A stretch of 64,000 nt of DNA from Rhodobacter sp. (GCA_016704435.1 JADJAB010000013.1:1-64000), one strand, 5' to 3'. Shown: positions 11,302-20,451, counted from the first letter of the stretch. The notes: generated by a model from the letters alone, not told the origin. A program made the numbers and translations.

Positions 11302-11420
11302 TGGCCGCACGGCGACATGAGCGAAAGGCTGCGCGCGGCACCCCGGCTCACGGTGATGTGGTGTCGCGGGCGGCTTGCTTCGGGCATCCTTTGCGGAAAA
11401 CCCCGCAGAGGAGAGCAGTG

Positions 11421-11735
11421 ATGATCCGTCTTCTTCTTCCCGCCGCCGTTCTGGTGCTGGCGGCCTGCGACCCGCAGGCCGTGGCCGATGATGTCGTCCG
11501 CCGCACCGCCGGCGATGTGGTTTTTGCTGTGGTCAACCGCGACATGCCTGCCGCCCCGGCCCGCGCCGCCACCGAATGCATCCTGCAGGCCGCAACGGTC
11601 GAGGAACAGCGCGCGCTTGCCCGCGATGTGGGCGTCGAGGCGGGAACCCAGACCGTTGAGAACATTCGCAACCTTGCCTTGCGCCCCGTCGCGCAGGCCT
11701 GTTTCGCCGCCTCCGGCGTGCCCCCGGTGACCTGA
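11421..11735 (+). CDS. Lipoprotein of unknown function between sdhA and sdhB (104 aa)
   Basis: The ATG at 11421 follows GAGGAGAG and encodes a lipoprotein signal (MIRLLLPAAVLVLAAC) with the lipobox LAAC. The mature part is short and helical, with two further cysteines (ATECILQAATVEEQRALA and AQACFAASG) that could pair. Its TGA stop overlaps the ATG of the next lipoprotein as TGATG, so the two are coupled. I do not know a function. The position inside the sdh operon suggests co-expression with complex II. Confidence 0.75.
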   Translation: MIRLLLPAAVLVLAACDPQAVADDVVRRTAGDVVFAVVNRDMPAAPARAATECILQAATVEEQRALARDVGVEAGTQTVENIRNLALRPVAQACFAASGVPPVT

Positions 11736-12037
11736 TGCAGCGCGCGCTTCGCCTTGTCCTGATCCCCCTCGTGTTCCTCGCCGCCTGCGGCCCGGTGAGC
11801 GTGCAGCAGGCCGAGCGCGAATGCTTTGACCGCGCCCGGCTGGCGCAACAGCCGCGCGGCATGGTCAAGCTGGGCACTGGATCGGGCGGCGGGGTAAAGG
11901 GCGGGGCCTCGATTTCCGTCTCGACCGACTACGTGCTCGGAAAAGACCCTTCTGCCGTCTATGAAACCTGCGTCATGGCCAAATCCGGCCAGGCGCCGAC
12001 GCGGCCCCTGTACGACCGTCCCGACTGGAAAGGCTGA
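11735..12037 (+). CDS. Second small lipoprotein in the sdh operon (100 aa)
   Basis: The start at 11735 is coupled to the previous gene. The signal MQRALRLVLIPLVFLAAC ends in the lipobox LAAC. The mature part has two cysteines (AERECFDRARLA, YETCVMAKSG) and a glycine-rich middle (GTGSGGGVKGGASISVSTDY), followed by DYVLGKDP. It ends four bases before sdhB. It looks like a conserved envelope lipoprotein of Rhodobacteraceae and has no recognised domain. A role in complex II is unproven. Confidence 0.75.
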   Translation: MQRALRLVLIPLVFLAACGPVSVQQAERECFDRARLAQQPRGMVKLGTGSGGGVKGGASISVSTDYVLGKDPSAVYETCVMAKSGQAPTRPLYDRPDWKG

Positions 12038-12040
12038 CCC

Positions 12041-12817
12041 ATGGTCCAGTTCACCCTGCCCAAGAACTCCAAGATCCGCACCGGCAAGACCTGGCCAAAG
12101 CCTTCGGGCGGCAATGTGCGCAAGTTCCAGATCTATCGCTGGTCGCCCGATGACGACGAAAACCCGCGGGTTGATACCTATTTCGTCGACATGGACAGCT
12201 GTGGCCCGATGGTGCTGGACGCGCTGATCAAGATCAAGACCGAGATCGACCCGACGCTGACCTTCCGCCGGTCTTGCCGCGAGGGCATCTGCGGTTCATG
12301 TGCGATGAACATCGACGGCATCAACACGCTGGCCTGCATCTACGGCCTCGACGAGGTGAAGGGCGATGTGAAGATCTACCCGCTGCCGCATATGCCGGTG
12401 GTCAAGGACCTGATCCCCGACCTGACGCATTTCTACGCCCAGCATGCATCCATCATGCCCTGGCTGGAGACGAAGACCAACCGCCCCGCCAAGGAATGGC
12501 GCCAGTCGATCGAGGACCGGGCCAAGCTGGACGGGCTTTATGAATGCGTGATGTGTGCGTCTTGCAGCACCGCTTGCCCGTCCTACTGGTGGAATTCCGA
12601 CCGCTACCTTGGCCCCGCCGCACTGCTCCACGCCTATCGCTGGATCATCGACAGCCGCGATGAGGCGACCGGAGAGCGGCTGGATGATCTGGAAGACCCG
12701 TTCAAGCTCTACCGCTGCCACACCATCATGAACTGCACCAAGACCTGCCCCAAGGGGCTGAACCCGGCAAAGGCGATTGCCGAGATCAAGAGGATGATGG
12801 TGGAGCGGATTGTCTGA
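12041..12817 (+). CDS. sdhB: Succinate dehydrogenase iron-sulfur subunit
   Basis: A 258-residue iron-sulfur subunit that carries electrons from the flavin to ubiquinone. The [2Fe-2S] ligands lie in [15 protein letters not shown] and the nearby cysteine of LACIYGL. The [4Fe-4S] and [3Fe-4S] ligands lie in [16 protein letters not shown] and [17 protein letters not shown]. The YWW tryptophan beside the quinone site is present. It starts 4 bases after the second lipoprotein gene, which shows that the two lipoprotein genes interrupt the usual sdhA-sdhB adjacency. Confidence 0.98.
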   Translation: MVQFTLPKNSKIRTGKTWPKPSGGNVRKFQIYRWSPDDDENPRVDTYFVDMDSCGPMVLDALIKIKTEIDPTLTFRRSCREGICGSCAMNIDGINTLACIYGLDEVKGDVKIYPLPHMPVVKDLIPDLTHFYAQHASIMPWLETKTNRPAKEWRQSIEDRAKLDGLYECVMCASCSTACPSYWWNSDRYLGPAALLHAYRWIIDSRDEATGERLDDLEDPFKLYRCHTIMNCTKTCPKGLNPAKAIAEIKRMMVERIV

Positions 12818-12843
12818 TCGCCCGGCGTCTGCGACCGGCTGAC

Positions 12844-13035
12844 ATGCCGATCCTGCTGGTTTTCCTTGCGGTCGCGGTTTTTCTCTACCTTTGGCTTTCG
12901 CGCCGCAATTCATCCCTGACCCGTGCCTGCCGATGGCGGCTGGACCGCAGCGTTGCCCCGGATGCCTGGCGCTGTGCGGCCTGCGGGGCAACGGCGCGGG
13001 GGGCAGAGCCGCGCGACTGTCTGCGTCAGCAATAG
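12844..13035 (+). CDS. Small membrane-anchored zinc-ribbon-like protein (63 aa)
   Basis: The start at 12844 lies 27 bases after sdhB. The product has one N-terminal transmembrane helix (MPILLVFLAVAVFLYLWLS) followed by a cytoplasmic cysteine-rich tail with C-x15-C-x2-C...C spacing (RACRWRLDRS, WRCAACGATA, RDCLRQQ), like a rubredoxin or zinc-ribbon knuckle. The last codons overlap the 3' end of the convergent aldo/keto reductase gene by 10 bases. I do not know a function. Confidence 0.65.
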   Translation: MPILLVFLAVAVFLYLWLSRRNSSLTRACRWRLDRSVAPDAWRCAACGATARGAEPRDCLRQQ

Positions 13036-14009
13036 CGTTCGGCGGTGGCCGATTGCGCATCGTCGTAACGGTCGCCCCAGGCCCAGCCGACCGGCAGAAG
13101 GCGGTTGATTCCGGCGCGGTCGTCGTCGGTCAGGTCGATCTCGGGGGCGGTGATCCAGTCGCGCAGGTGACCGGCGCTGCGGGTGCCGGGAATCGGGATC
13201 ACATGCGCGCCGCGGTCCAGCACCCAGGCCAGCGCCAGCGCAGCCGGATGCAGGCCGCGGGCGCGGGAGAAGTCATGGAAGGCTCGCAGTTTCAACAGGT
13301 TGTGCGGCCAGTTTTCCGGGTAGAAGCGGGGGATGCGGGTGCGGAACTCGCCCAACGGAAAGGCCGCCGGGTCGGCCATCGGGGTGCCGAAAACCCCGCG
13401 CGCCAGCGGAGAAAACGGCACGAAAGCCACCCCAAGTGCTGCACAGCGCTGGATCAGGCCCAATTCCGGCGCCCGCGTCCACAGCGAATATTCGTTCTGC
13501 ACCGCAGTGACGGGATGCACGGCATGGGCGCGCTCCAGCGTGTAGGGGGCGATCTCCGACAGCCCGTAGGCGCCGATCTTCCCTTCGGTTTGAAGGCGTT
13601 GCATGGTGTCGGCCAATTCCTCGGCCGGGGTGTCGGGGGCGTGACGGTGGGCGTAGAACAGATCGACGTGATCCACCCCCAGACGGCGAAGCGAGCCTTC
13701 CAGCTCTGCCCGCAGATAGCCGGCGGCATTGCTCACCCCGCGCGGCGGGCCCTCGACAATGCCGGCCTTGGTGGCGATCACCGGACGATGGCGGCGGCTG
13801 GCCAGCCACTTGCCGATGACGGACTCGCAAATTCCATGGCCGTAAATGTTTGCCACATCGAGGAAATTGATCCCGTGATCCCAGGCGGCATCCAGCGTGC
13901 GCAGGCTTTCGGCCGCATCCGTCGGGCCGAAGATGCCGCCGAAGGACAGGCAGCCAAGACCAATTGCCGAGACCAGAGGACCGTTCGCCCCGAGGCGGCG
14001 CTGTCTCAT
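13026..14009 (-). CDS. Aldo/keto reductase
   Basis: A 327-residue NADPH-dependent TIM-barrel reductase. Family signatures are GINFLDVANIYGHGICESVIGKWLAS with the catalytic Asp and Tyr, the Lys in VIATKAG, the His in YAHRHAPDTPAEE, and the C-terminal cofactor segment HVIPIPGTRSAGHLRDW. The closest general type is the YajO/YghZ-like class with broad carbonyl specificity. Its start overlaps the stop of the upstream hydroxymethyltransferase-like gene (ATGA at 14006-14009), so the two are coupled. The in vivo substrate is unknown. Confidence 0.9.
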   Translation of the reverse strand: MRQRRLGANGPLVSAIGLGCLSFGGIFGPTDAAESLRTLDAAWDHGINFLDVANIYGHGICESVIGKWLASRRHRPVIATKAGIVEGPPRGVSNAAGYLRAELEGSLRRLGVDHVDLFYAHRHAPDTPAEELADTMQRLQTEGKIGAYGLSEIAPYTLERAHAVHPVTAVQNEYSLWTRAPELGLIQRCAALGVAFVPFSPLARGVFGTPMADPAAFPLGEFRTRIPRFYPENWPHNLLKLRAFHDFSRARGLHPAALALAWVLDRGAHVIPIPGTRSAGHLRDWITAPEIDLTDDDRAGINRLLPVGWAWGDRYDDAQSATAERYC

Positions 14010-15326
14010 GGAGTCACGAAATGCAGGCCCTGGAACCGGGCGCGAAGGGCGCGGGTGCGTGGCGCGATGGTTTCGGGTGCGTTCGAGCGCAGCGCTTCGG
14101 CGATCAGGGCGGCCAGGGCCGGGGCGTCGGCGGGGGTGACGCCGCGGCGCACCAGTTCCGGCGTGCCGATGCGCAAGCCATTCATGTCACCCGCAACTTC
14201 GGCAATCGGCAGGCCGATGCCGCAGGCCAGGAAGCCGGCCTTGCGCAGGGTTTTCGACGCGGCCTGACCGCCGCCAAACCCCGCCGCCTCGATCGCGAAC
14301 TGGTGGCTTTGCGTGCCCCCCTTGTCCGCCGCGAAGACCGGCAGGCCAAGGTTGACCAGTTCTGCTGCCAGTGCCCGCGCCAGATCGACCATGGCTTTCG
14401 CATAGGCCCGGCCATGGTCGCGCCAGTCCAGCAGCGTCAGCGCCAGGGCGGCGGATTTCGCCGCGTCGAAATTGGCGGTCAGGCCGGGAAAGGCAATCGC
14501 GTCAAGGCGTTGGGCGATGGCCGCGTCATTGCTGACGATCAAGCCCCCGGCCGGCCCGCCCAGCGATTTATAGGTGCTCATCGTCATCAGATGGGCGCCT
14601 TCGGTCAGCGGGCTGGCCCAGACTTTCCCGGCGATGATGCCGCATTGGTGGGCGGCATCGAACAGCACCTTGGCGCCCACTTCGTCGGCGATCTTGCGGA
14701 CCTCGGCGACCGGATGCGGGAACAGGTTCAGGCTGCCACCAACGGTGATGATCCTGGGGCGCACTGCATGCGCCAGATCGCGAAGTCGATTGATATCAAC
14801 GGTATATCCGTCTTCATCGACCGGCGCGGCGTGGGTGGTCAGCCCGTAGAGCCCGGCGCAGCCGTCGGCGTGATGGGTGACATGGCCGCCGATTGCGGCG
14901 GGCGGCGCGATGATCGAATCGCCGGGTTTCGCCAGCGCCATGAAGCCGTAGAGGTTGGCCAGAGCCCCTGATCCGACACGGATTTCGGCGTATTCGGCGC
15001 CAAAGACCTCGGCCGCGAGTTCAGCGGCAATCACCTCGATTTCCTCGATCGCCTCCAGCCCCATTTCGTACTTGTCGCCGGGGTAGCCCAGCGAGGGGCG
15101 CGAGCCAAGTCCGCGCGCCAGCGCCGCTTCGGCGCGGGGGCTCATCACATTGGTCGCGGGGTTCAGGTTGAAGCACTCGGCGTCATGTATCTCCTGATTG
15201 TGGTCGATCAGGCGGTCGATGCGGGCGGCGACTTCGGCCGAAGGCGCAGCGGTTTTTCGACGCGTAGCGCTGGATCAGGGTTTCGCAAGCGGCGGGAACC
15301 CAGGGGCGGCGGGCTAGTTGGGGCAT
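14006..15326 (-). CDS. Divergent serine hydroxymethyltransferase-like PLP enzyme, frame-broken
   Basis: A PLP fold-type I enzyme of the GlyA family, about 440 aa once repaired. The N-terminal frame starts at the ATG at 15326 (MPQLARRPWVPAACETLIQR) and shifts near 15250 in TCGAAAAACCGC. With one A fewer in that run it continues as SAEVAARIDRLIDHNQEIHD and then AECFNLNPATNVMSPRAEAAL. Motifs are the SHMT-like GYPGDKYEMG, the PLP Asp in FDAAHQCGIIAG, and the Schiff-base lysine in STYKSLGGPAGG, where canonical GlyA has THKTLRGPRGG. It may act on another amino acid such as a 2-methylserine-type substrate. It lies 7 bases after deoD and is coupled to the aldo/keto reductase. Confidence 0.82.
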
Positions 15327-15333
15327 GGGAACC

Positions 15334-16035
15334 TCAGGCAAAGGCGGCTTCAAGGGCGATCTCGATCATGGCAGCGAAGCTGGTTTCGCGGTCCTGTGCG
15401 GGCAGGGCTTCGTGCGTCAGGATGTGGTCCGATATGGTGAGGACGGCCAGCGCGCGGACACCATGTCTTGCGGCGAGTGTGTAAAGCTCGGCCGCCTCCA
15501 TTTCCACGCAAAGGCAGCCGTGGCGCTGAAGCTGGTCGTTGAGGTCGGGGCGTTCGTCGTAGAAGGTGTCGGAGGAATGGATCATCCCGACATGGGTCGT
15601 CGCACGGCCTTTTGCGGCCGCATAAGCCGCTGACAACAGGCCGAAATCAGCGGTGGGGGCGAAGTTCATCTCGCGGAAGATGGTCGAAGACGGCGTATGC
15701 GTGGTGGCCGATGACATCGCCAGAACCACGTCGCGCAGCTTCAGATGCGGCTGCAACGCACCCGCGCTGCCGATGCGGATCAGCGTCTTCGCGCCAAATT
15801 CCTTGATCAACTCATTGGCATAGATCGACAGGGAGGGCATGCCCATGCCGCTGCCATGAATGGTGACCCTGTGGCCCTTCCAGGTGCCGGTATAGCCGAG
15901 CATGCCGCGCACTTCGTTCACAAGCACCGGGTCTTCCAGGAATTTCTGCGCGGCCCAGCGGGCGCGGTAAGGATCGCCGGGCAACAGCACGGTTTCGGCA
16001 ATATCGCCGGGTGTCGCCCCGATGTGAAAACTCAT
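15334..16035 (-). CDS. deoD: Purine nucleoside phosphorylase, DeoD type
   Basis: A 233-residue hexameric-type phosphorylase that splits purine nucleosides to base and ribose-1-phosphate. The signatures are clear: phosphate-binding [11 protein letters not shown], the DeoD fingerprint [25 protein letters not shown], the nucleoside-binding [13 protein letters not shown] and the catalytic Asp in ISDHI. It is the first gene of the operon deoD - hydroxymethyltransferase-like - aldo/keto reductase, with a 7-base gap to the second gene. The pairing suggests use of nucleoside-derived carbon, but that is inference. Confidence 0.95.
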   Translation of the reverse strand: MSFHIGATPGDIAETVLLPGDPYRARWAAQKFLEDPVLVNEVRGMLGYTGTWKGHRVTIHGSGMGMPSLSIYANELIKEFGAKTLIRIGSAGALQPHLKLRDVVLAMSSATTHTPSSTIFREMNFAPTADFGLLSAAYAAAKGRATTHVGMIHSSDTFYDERPDLNDQLQRHGCLCVEMEAAELYTLAARHGVRALAVLTISDHILTHEALPAQDRETSFAAMIEIALEAAFA

Positions 16036-16236
16036 TCTTCCCTCTGTCTCCCAATGCCCGAGTTGACGAGCTGAAATCGCCGCGAAATCCCGGTCTTCCG
16101 AAGGTCGTCCATGCGTCTTCCACGCCAGAGACGCCGGGCAGCATTAAGGCTGCGCTCGCAGATGGGCGCAAGGGGGCAACCGGGAGGAAATTGAGGGCGG
16201 CCATCGAAGCCCCCCGACGGGCCGGATCAGCGGCGG

Positions 16237-16596
16237 TCAGGCGACTTTCGGCGCCAGCGCCGTGAAGGTGCCGCGGTTCAGGCAGAATCCGGCATCGGCG
16301 GGCTGCGACGCCTCGCCCTTCGCCAGCACCGCGGCGCAGGCACCCCGGTCGGCGCACCGGCCGCAGATGGACAGAAGGTCCACCCATTGCGCGTGGTCGC
16401 GCTTCAACTCCGCCTCGGGGACGCCGAAGATTTCGCCCATCGCGGCAACCCGGTCGGCAACATCAGCGGGCAACCGGGCAAAGGCGCGGACCTGGTCGCG
16501 GCTCATCCCGAGATCGTCAAGTTCCAGGTCGGTCAGCGCCTCGACTTCGCGGAGGTCGTGCCAACGGTGGAGAAGGGTCTTGATACGGTCGAACAT
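16237..16596 (-). CDS. DUF1127-like plus DUF6455 protein (119 aa)
   Basis: The N-terminal half (HRWHDLREVEALTDLELDDL, then GMSRDQVRAFA) has the DUF1127/YjiS pattern. The C-terminal half has the cysteine layout of the Rhodobacteraceae DUF6455 family: CGRCADRGACAAVL, then GFCLNRGTFTAL. The four cysteines could bind a metal. It is soluble and has no signal peptide. DUF1127 proteins are often small RNA-binding or stress regulators in alphaproteobacteria, so a regulatory role is possible. It stands alone between deoD and ecm. Confidence 0.8.
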   Translation of the reverse strand: MFDRIKTLLHRWHDLREVEALTDLELDDLGMSRDQVRAFARLPADVADRVAAMGEIFGVPEAELKRDHAQWVDLLSICGRCADRGACAAVLAKGEASQPADAGFCLNRGTFTALAPKVA

Positions 16597-16694
16597 GGGC
16601 GGGCTTCCCGCAGCAGAAACTGCAGGCAGGATGCGCGTGTCCTGCCGGAGCTGCCTTGATCTGGCGCAACTTTCCGGGGCGCGGCGGCGTCAGG

Positions 16695-18629
16695 TCATTC
16701 GGCGGCTTTGCTGGCCGGGTCCACCAGGGCAACGATATCCATCATGATCCGGTTCAACTCGAAATCCTTCGGCGTGTAGACGGCGGCGACGCCCAGCTTT
16801 CGCAACTGCGTGGCATCCTCGTCGGGGATGATGCCGCCGACGACGACCGGGACATGGGCAAGTCCGGCGTCACGCATCCGCTCCATGGTTTCGGTGATCA
16901 GGGGCAGGTGGCTGCCCGACAGGATCGACAGGCCGACGACATGCGCCTGCTGGTCGGCGGCGGCCGAGACGATTTCGGCCGGGGTCAGGCGGATGCCGTC
17001 ATAGGTGATGTCCATGCCGCAATCGCGGGCGCGGGCGGCGATCTGTTCGGCCCCGTTGGAATGGCCGTCAAGGCCGGGCTTGCCCATCAGGAACTTCAGG
17101 CGGCGGCCCAGCCTGGTCGAGACGGCATCGACGGCGTCGCGGATTTCCTCAAGCCCTTCGGTGCGGTTCGACGGGTTGCGGCTGACGCCGGTGGGGGCGC
17201 GGTATTCGCCGAAGGCGGCGCGCATCACGGCGGCCCATTCGCCGGTGGTGACGCCTGCCTTTGCAGCCGCGATCGAGGGCGGCATGATATTGGCGCCGCT
17301 CTGCGCGGCATCGCGCAGCGCTGCGAGCGCGGCCTCGACGGCCGCCGAGTTGCGGGCTGTTTTCCACGAGGCCAGCCGGGCGATCTGGTCGGCTTCGGCT
17401 TGCGGGTCGGACACCATGATGGCGCCTTCGCCGGTGGTCAGCGGCGAAGGCTCGGTGGTGGTAAAGCGGTTGACGCCGACCACGGTCGTCTCTTTCCGTT
17501 CGATCCGGGCGATGCGGTCGGAGTTCGCCTCGACCAGCCGGGATTTCATGTAGTCGATCGCCGCCACAGCCCCCCCCATGGCGTCGATCTGCGCCAGTTC
17601 GGCACGGGCTCCGTCCTTCAGGATGGCCACCTTGCGGTCGATGGCGGGGTTGCCGTCGAAGAGGTCGTCATATTCCAGAATGTCGGTCTCATAGGCCAGG
17701 ATCTGCTGCATGCGCAGCGACCATTGCTGATCCCAGGGCCGGGGCAGGCCCAGCGCCTCGTTCCAGGCAGGCAATTGCACGGCGCGGGCGCGGGCGTTCT
17801 TCGACAGCGTGACGGCCAGCATTTCCAGCAGGATGCGGTAGACGTTGTTCTCCGGCTGCTGTTCGGTCAGGCCCAGCGAGTTGACCTGCACGCCGTAGCG
17901 GAACCGGCGAAAGCGGGCGTCGGTGATGCCATAGCGCTGCTCGCAGATCTCGTCCCAGAGATCGGTGAAGGCGCGCATCTTGCACATCTCGGTCACGAAA
18001 CGGATGCCGGCGTTCACGAAGAACGAGATGCGGCCGACCATGGCCGGGAAGGCCGCGTCGGGGACTTTGCCTTGCAGATCGTCCAGCACGGCGACGGCGG
18101 TGGCCAGCGCGAAGGCCAGCTCCTGTTCCGGCGTCGCGCCCGCCTCCTGCAGGTGATAGGAACAGACGTTCATCGGGTTCCATTTGGGCAGGTGTTCGCA
18201 CGTGTAGGCCGCAACATCGGTGATCAGGCGAAGGCTGGGTTTCGGCGGACAGATATAGGTGCCGCGCGACAGGTATTCCTTGATGATGTCGTTCTGCACC
18301 GTGCCTTGCAGCGCGCTGATGTCGGCGCCCTGTTCCTCGGCCACCGCGATATAGAGCGCCAGCAGCCACGGCGCGGTGGCGTTGATCGTCATCGAGGTGT
18401 TCATCTGATCCAGCGGGATCTGGTCGAACAGCGCCCGCATGTCGCCGAGATGGCAGATCGGCACGCCGACCTTGCCGACTTCACCCCTGGCGCGGGGGTC
18501 GTCGCTGTCATAGCCGGTCTGGGTGGGCAGGTCGAAGGCGACCGACAGGCCGGTCTGCCCCTTGGCCAGGTTGCCACGGTAAAGCGCGTTCGAGGCGGCG
18601 GCGGTGGAATGGCCGGCATAGGTGCGGAA
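16695..18629 (-). CDS. ecm: Ethylmalonyl-CoA mutase, N-terminal start not resolved
   Basis: A B12-dependent mutase converting (2R)-ethylmalonyl-CoA to (2S)-methylsuccinyl-CoA. The catalytic barrel opens with FRTYAGHSTAAASNALYRGN, then GLSVAFDLPTQTGYDSD and MNTSMTINATAPWLLALYIA. The C-terminal cobalamin domain has LMGKPGLDGHSNGAEQIA (DxHxxG-type ligand His), LSILSGSHL and VVVGGIIPDED. About 645 residues are recognisable, against roughly 650-660 for the family, so only the first ten or so are missing. Upstream of 18629 the frame stays open but shows no plausible start or conserved sequence. A local assembly fault is likely because the divergent acyltransferase also lacks its normal start. Confidence 0.93.
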   Translation of the reverse strand, partial: FRTYAGHSTAAASNALYRGNLAKGQTGLSVAFDLPTQTGYDSDDPRARGEVGKVGVPICHLGDMRALFDQIPLDQMNTSMTINATAPWLLALYIAVAEEQGADISALQGTVQNDIIKEYLSRGTYICPPKPSLRLITDVAAYTCEHLPKWNPMNVCSYHLQEAGATPEQELAFALATAVAVLDDLQGKVPDAAFPAMVGRISFFVNAGIRFVTEMCKMRAFTDLWDEICEQRYGITDARFRRFRYGVQVNSLGLTEQQPENNVYRILLEMLAVTLSKNARARAVQLPAWNEALGLPRPWDQQWSLRMQQILAYETDILEYDDLFDGNPAIDRKVAILKDGARAELAQIDAMGGAVAAIDYMKSRLVEANSDRIARIERKETTVVGVNRFTTTEPSPLTTGEGAIMVSDPQAEADQIARLASWKTARNSAAVEAALAALRDAAQSGANIMPPSIAAAKAGVTTGEWAAVMRAAFGEYRAPTGVSRNPSNRTEGLEEIRDAVDAVSTRLGRRLKFLMGKPGLDGHSNGAEQIAARARDCGMDITYDGIRLTPAEIVSAAADQQAHVVGLSILSGSHLPLITETMERMRDAGLAHVPVVVGGIIPDEDATQLRKLGVAAVYTPKDFELNRIMMDIVALVDPASKAAE

Positions 18630-18924
18630 GGCCCGAGGACACGCGGAAGAAGGCCGGAAAGGGGAAGTAGGCCGGCGCCGCCACACGGCCGCGTTCTGGC
18701 GTTGCGTCCAGCGTCTCAGACTCGCCGGGGCGCCGCGGCTGTGCGATATTTCTGCGGCCGGGGCAGGTGACTTCGGGCGGGCAATCGCCGTCGCGCTGCG
18801 GCGAGCGGCGAAGGCGGGGTCACGAGCGCCGCCAGCAGCCGATGCAGGCGCCGAAAGCCTGCCGGCAGTAGATCTGCACCAAGGTCCGCGGGGCATTTGC
18901 CGGCCGCCGTACCTGGCATAGGCG
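18630..18924. other. Divergent ecm / acyltransferase spacer of doubtful quality
   Basis: No recognisable gene. It should hold two promoters and the two translation starts, but neither the expected Ecm N-terminus nor that of the acyltransferase can be found. The sequence is GC-rich throughout and keeps several frames open by base composition alone. Confidence 0.5.
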
Positions 18925-20316
18925 TTGGCGCGCTGGCGCATGCGGCGGCCCGGCGCGGCGCGCGGGCGCTGCGCAAGTCGCGGATGTTTCGCCCGTCGCC
19001 TGCCGCTCTGGCTGCTGGTCCTGATCCTTGGCTTTGCGGCGGTCAGATTCGCCCCGCATTTCCTGTTTCCGAGCGTGCGCTGGTTCTTTCGCCGCCGGGC
19101 CGAAAAGGCCCTGGCCAGCTTGAACGCCCGGCTGGACCGCAAGATCGAGCTGTTCAAGCTGGCGCAGCGGTCCGACATGGTGGCGCGGCTGGTGCATGAT
19201 CGCGCGGTGATGGAGGCGGTGGCCGCGCATGCCGAGGCGACGGGTGTGCCGGCGCAGGTGGCCTTCGAGGAGGCCCGCCGCTATGCGCGCGAGATCGTGC
19301 CGGGGTTTTCCGCGACGGTCTATTTCGGCTTTGGCACGCGGGCGGCGAAATGGTTGAGCCGGCTGTTGTTCCGGGTGCGCGTGGGGGCGGTGGACGCGGC
19401 CCTGAGCCATATCGACCCCAAGGCCACGGTGGTCTTCGTGATGAATCACCGCAGCAATCTCGACTATGTACTGGTGACCTGGCTGGTGGCCGACCGCAGC
19501 ACGGTTTCCTATGCGGTGGGCGAATGGGCGCGGGTGTGGCCGCTGAGCGCGCTGGTGCGCTCGATGGGGGCCTATTTCATCCGGCGCGGCAGCCGCAATG
19601 CACTTTATCGGCGGGTTCTGGCGCGCTATGTGCAGATGGCGACCGAAGAGGGCACGACGCAGGCGATGTTTCCCGAGGGCGGGCTTTCGCTGGACGGGCG
19701 GGTGGGGCCGGCGAAGCTGGGCCTGCTGAGTTATATCGTCGAGGGCTGGCGCGAGGAGGAGCGTGACGTGGTCTTCGTGCCGGTGGGGCTGGCCTATGAC
19801 CGGGTGCTGGAAGACCGGGTGCTGGTCGGGGCGGCGAAGTCCGAGGGGCGGAAATTCCGCAATCGTCCGTTCTGGGTGGCGATGCATGCGCTGCGATTCC
19901 TGTGGGCGCGTTGGCGCGGGCGGACAAAGGGCTTCGGCACGGCGGCGGCGGGGTTCGGCGCGCCGGTATCTCTGCGCGCTCATCTGGCGTCGGGTGGCGC
20001 GGTGGAGAGCCTGGGCGAGCGGCTGATGGCGTCGATCGCGGCGGTGGTCCCGGTTCTGCCGGTGCCGCTGGTGGCCGCGGCGCTGGGTGCGGGTGCGGGC
20101 AGCCGAGACGAGTTGCTGGCCCGGATGCAGGCGCTGGTGGCGCGACTGCAAGCGGCGGGGGCAGTGCTGAAGCTGCCGACGCAGGGGCTGGAGCGCGCGC
20201 TGGAAGAGGGATTGGCGCCGCTGATCGCGCGGGGCCTGGTGCGCGCCGACCTGACCGCCGAGCCGCGCGAGGCGGCGCTGCTGGCCTTTTATGCGGCCTC
20301 GGTCCCGGTGGTGTGA
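18925..20316 (+). CDS. PlsB-like glycerol-phosphate acyltransferase
   Basis: A membrane-associated 1-acyltransferase of the PlsB/PlsC superfamily. The catalytic HX4D motif is in NHRSNLDYVLVTW (about residue 174), followed by GAYFIRRGSRNALYRRVLARY and the substrate-binding FPEGGLSLDGR. A hydrophobic helix LPLWLLVLILGFAAVRF is close to the N-terminus. Homology as I recall it begins near LPLWLLVL (about position 19000), so the first 25 arginine-rich residues are doubtful and the true start is unclear. It is likely in phospholipid synthesis. Its position between ecm and ccr is a known Rhodobacteraceae arrangement. Confidence 0.82.
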   Translation: MARWRMRRPGAARGRCASRGCFARRLPLWLLVLILGFAAVRFAPHFLFPSVRWFFRRRAEKALASLNARLDRKIELFKLAQRSDMVARLVHDRAVMEAVAAHAEATGVPAQVAFEEARRYAREIVPGFSATVYFGFGTRAAKWLSRLLFRVRVGAVDAALSHIDPKATVVFVMNHRSNLDYVLVTWLVADRSTVSYAVGEWARVWPLSALVRSMGAYFIRRGSRNALYRRVLARYVQMATEEGTTQAMFPEGGLSLDGRVGPAKLGLLSYIVEGWREEERDVVFVPVGLAYDRVLEDRVLVGAAKSEGRKFRNRPFWVAMHALRFLWARWRGRTKGFGTAAAGFGAPVSLRAHLASGGAVESLGERLMASIAAVVPVLPVPLVAAALGAGAGSRDELLARMQALVARLQAAGAVLKLPTQGLERALEEGLAPLIARGLVRADLTAEPREAALLAFYAASVPVV

Positions 20317-20370
20317 GCGCGCTTTCTGCAACGCAGCGGACATAAAATTACAAAAAACCGCGCTTCGGCT

Positions 20371-20378
20371 ATTGCAAT
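20371..20378. promoter_or_regulatory. ATTGCAAT palindrome upstream of ccr
   Basis: A perfect 8-bp palindrome 74 bases before the ccr start, in a local AT-rich window (ATAAAATTACAAAAAACC just before it). RamB/ScfR-type regulators of short-chain acyl-CoA genes bind TTTGCAAA-like sites, and this centre is TTGCAA. The assignment is a guess from resemblance. Confidence 0.35.
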
Positions 20379-20451
20379 GTTGCGCCGGCGCCCATAATTC
20401 TTGCCGCAAGCGCGCGCCGATTCTGCGGCGCGGCATGTGGAGGATACAGCG

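Noticed and set aside
9088..11310. 740-residue minus-strand open frame
   Set aside because: It is fully antisense to sdhA and has no conserved segment.
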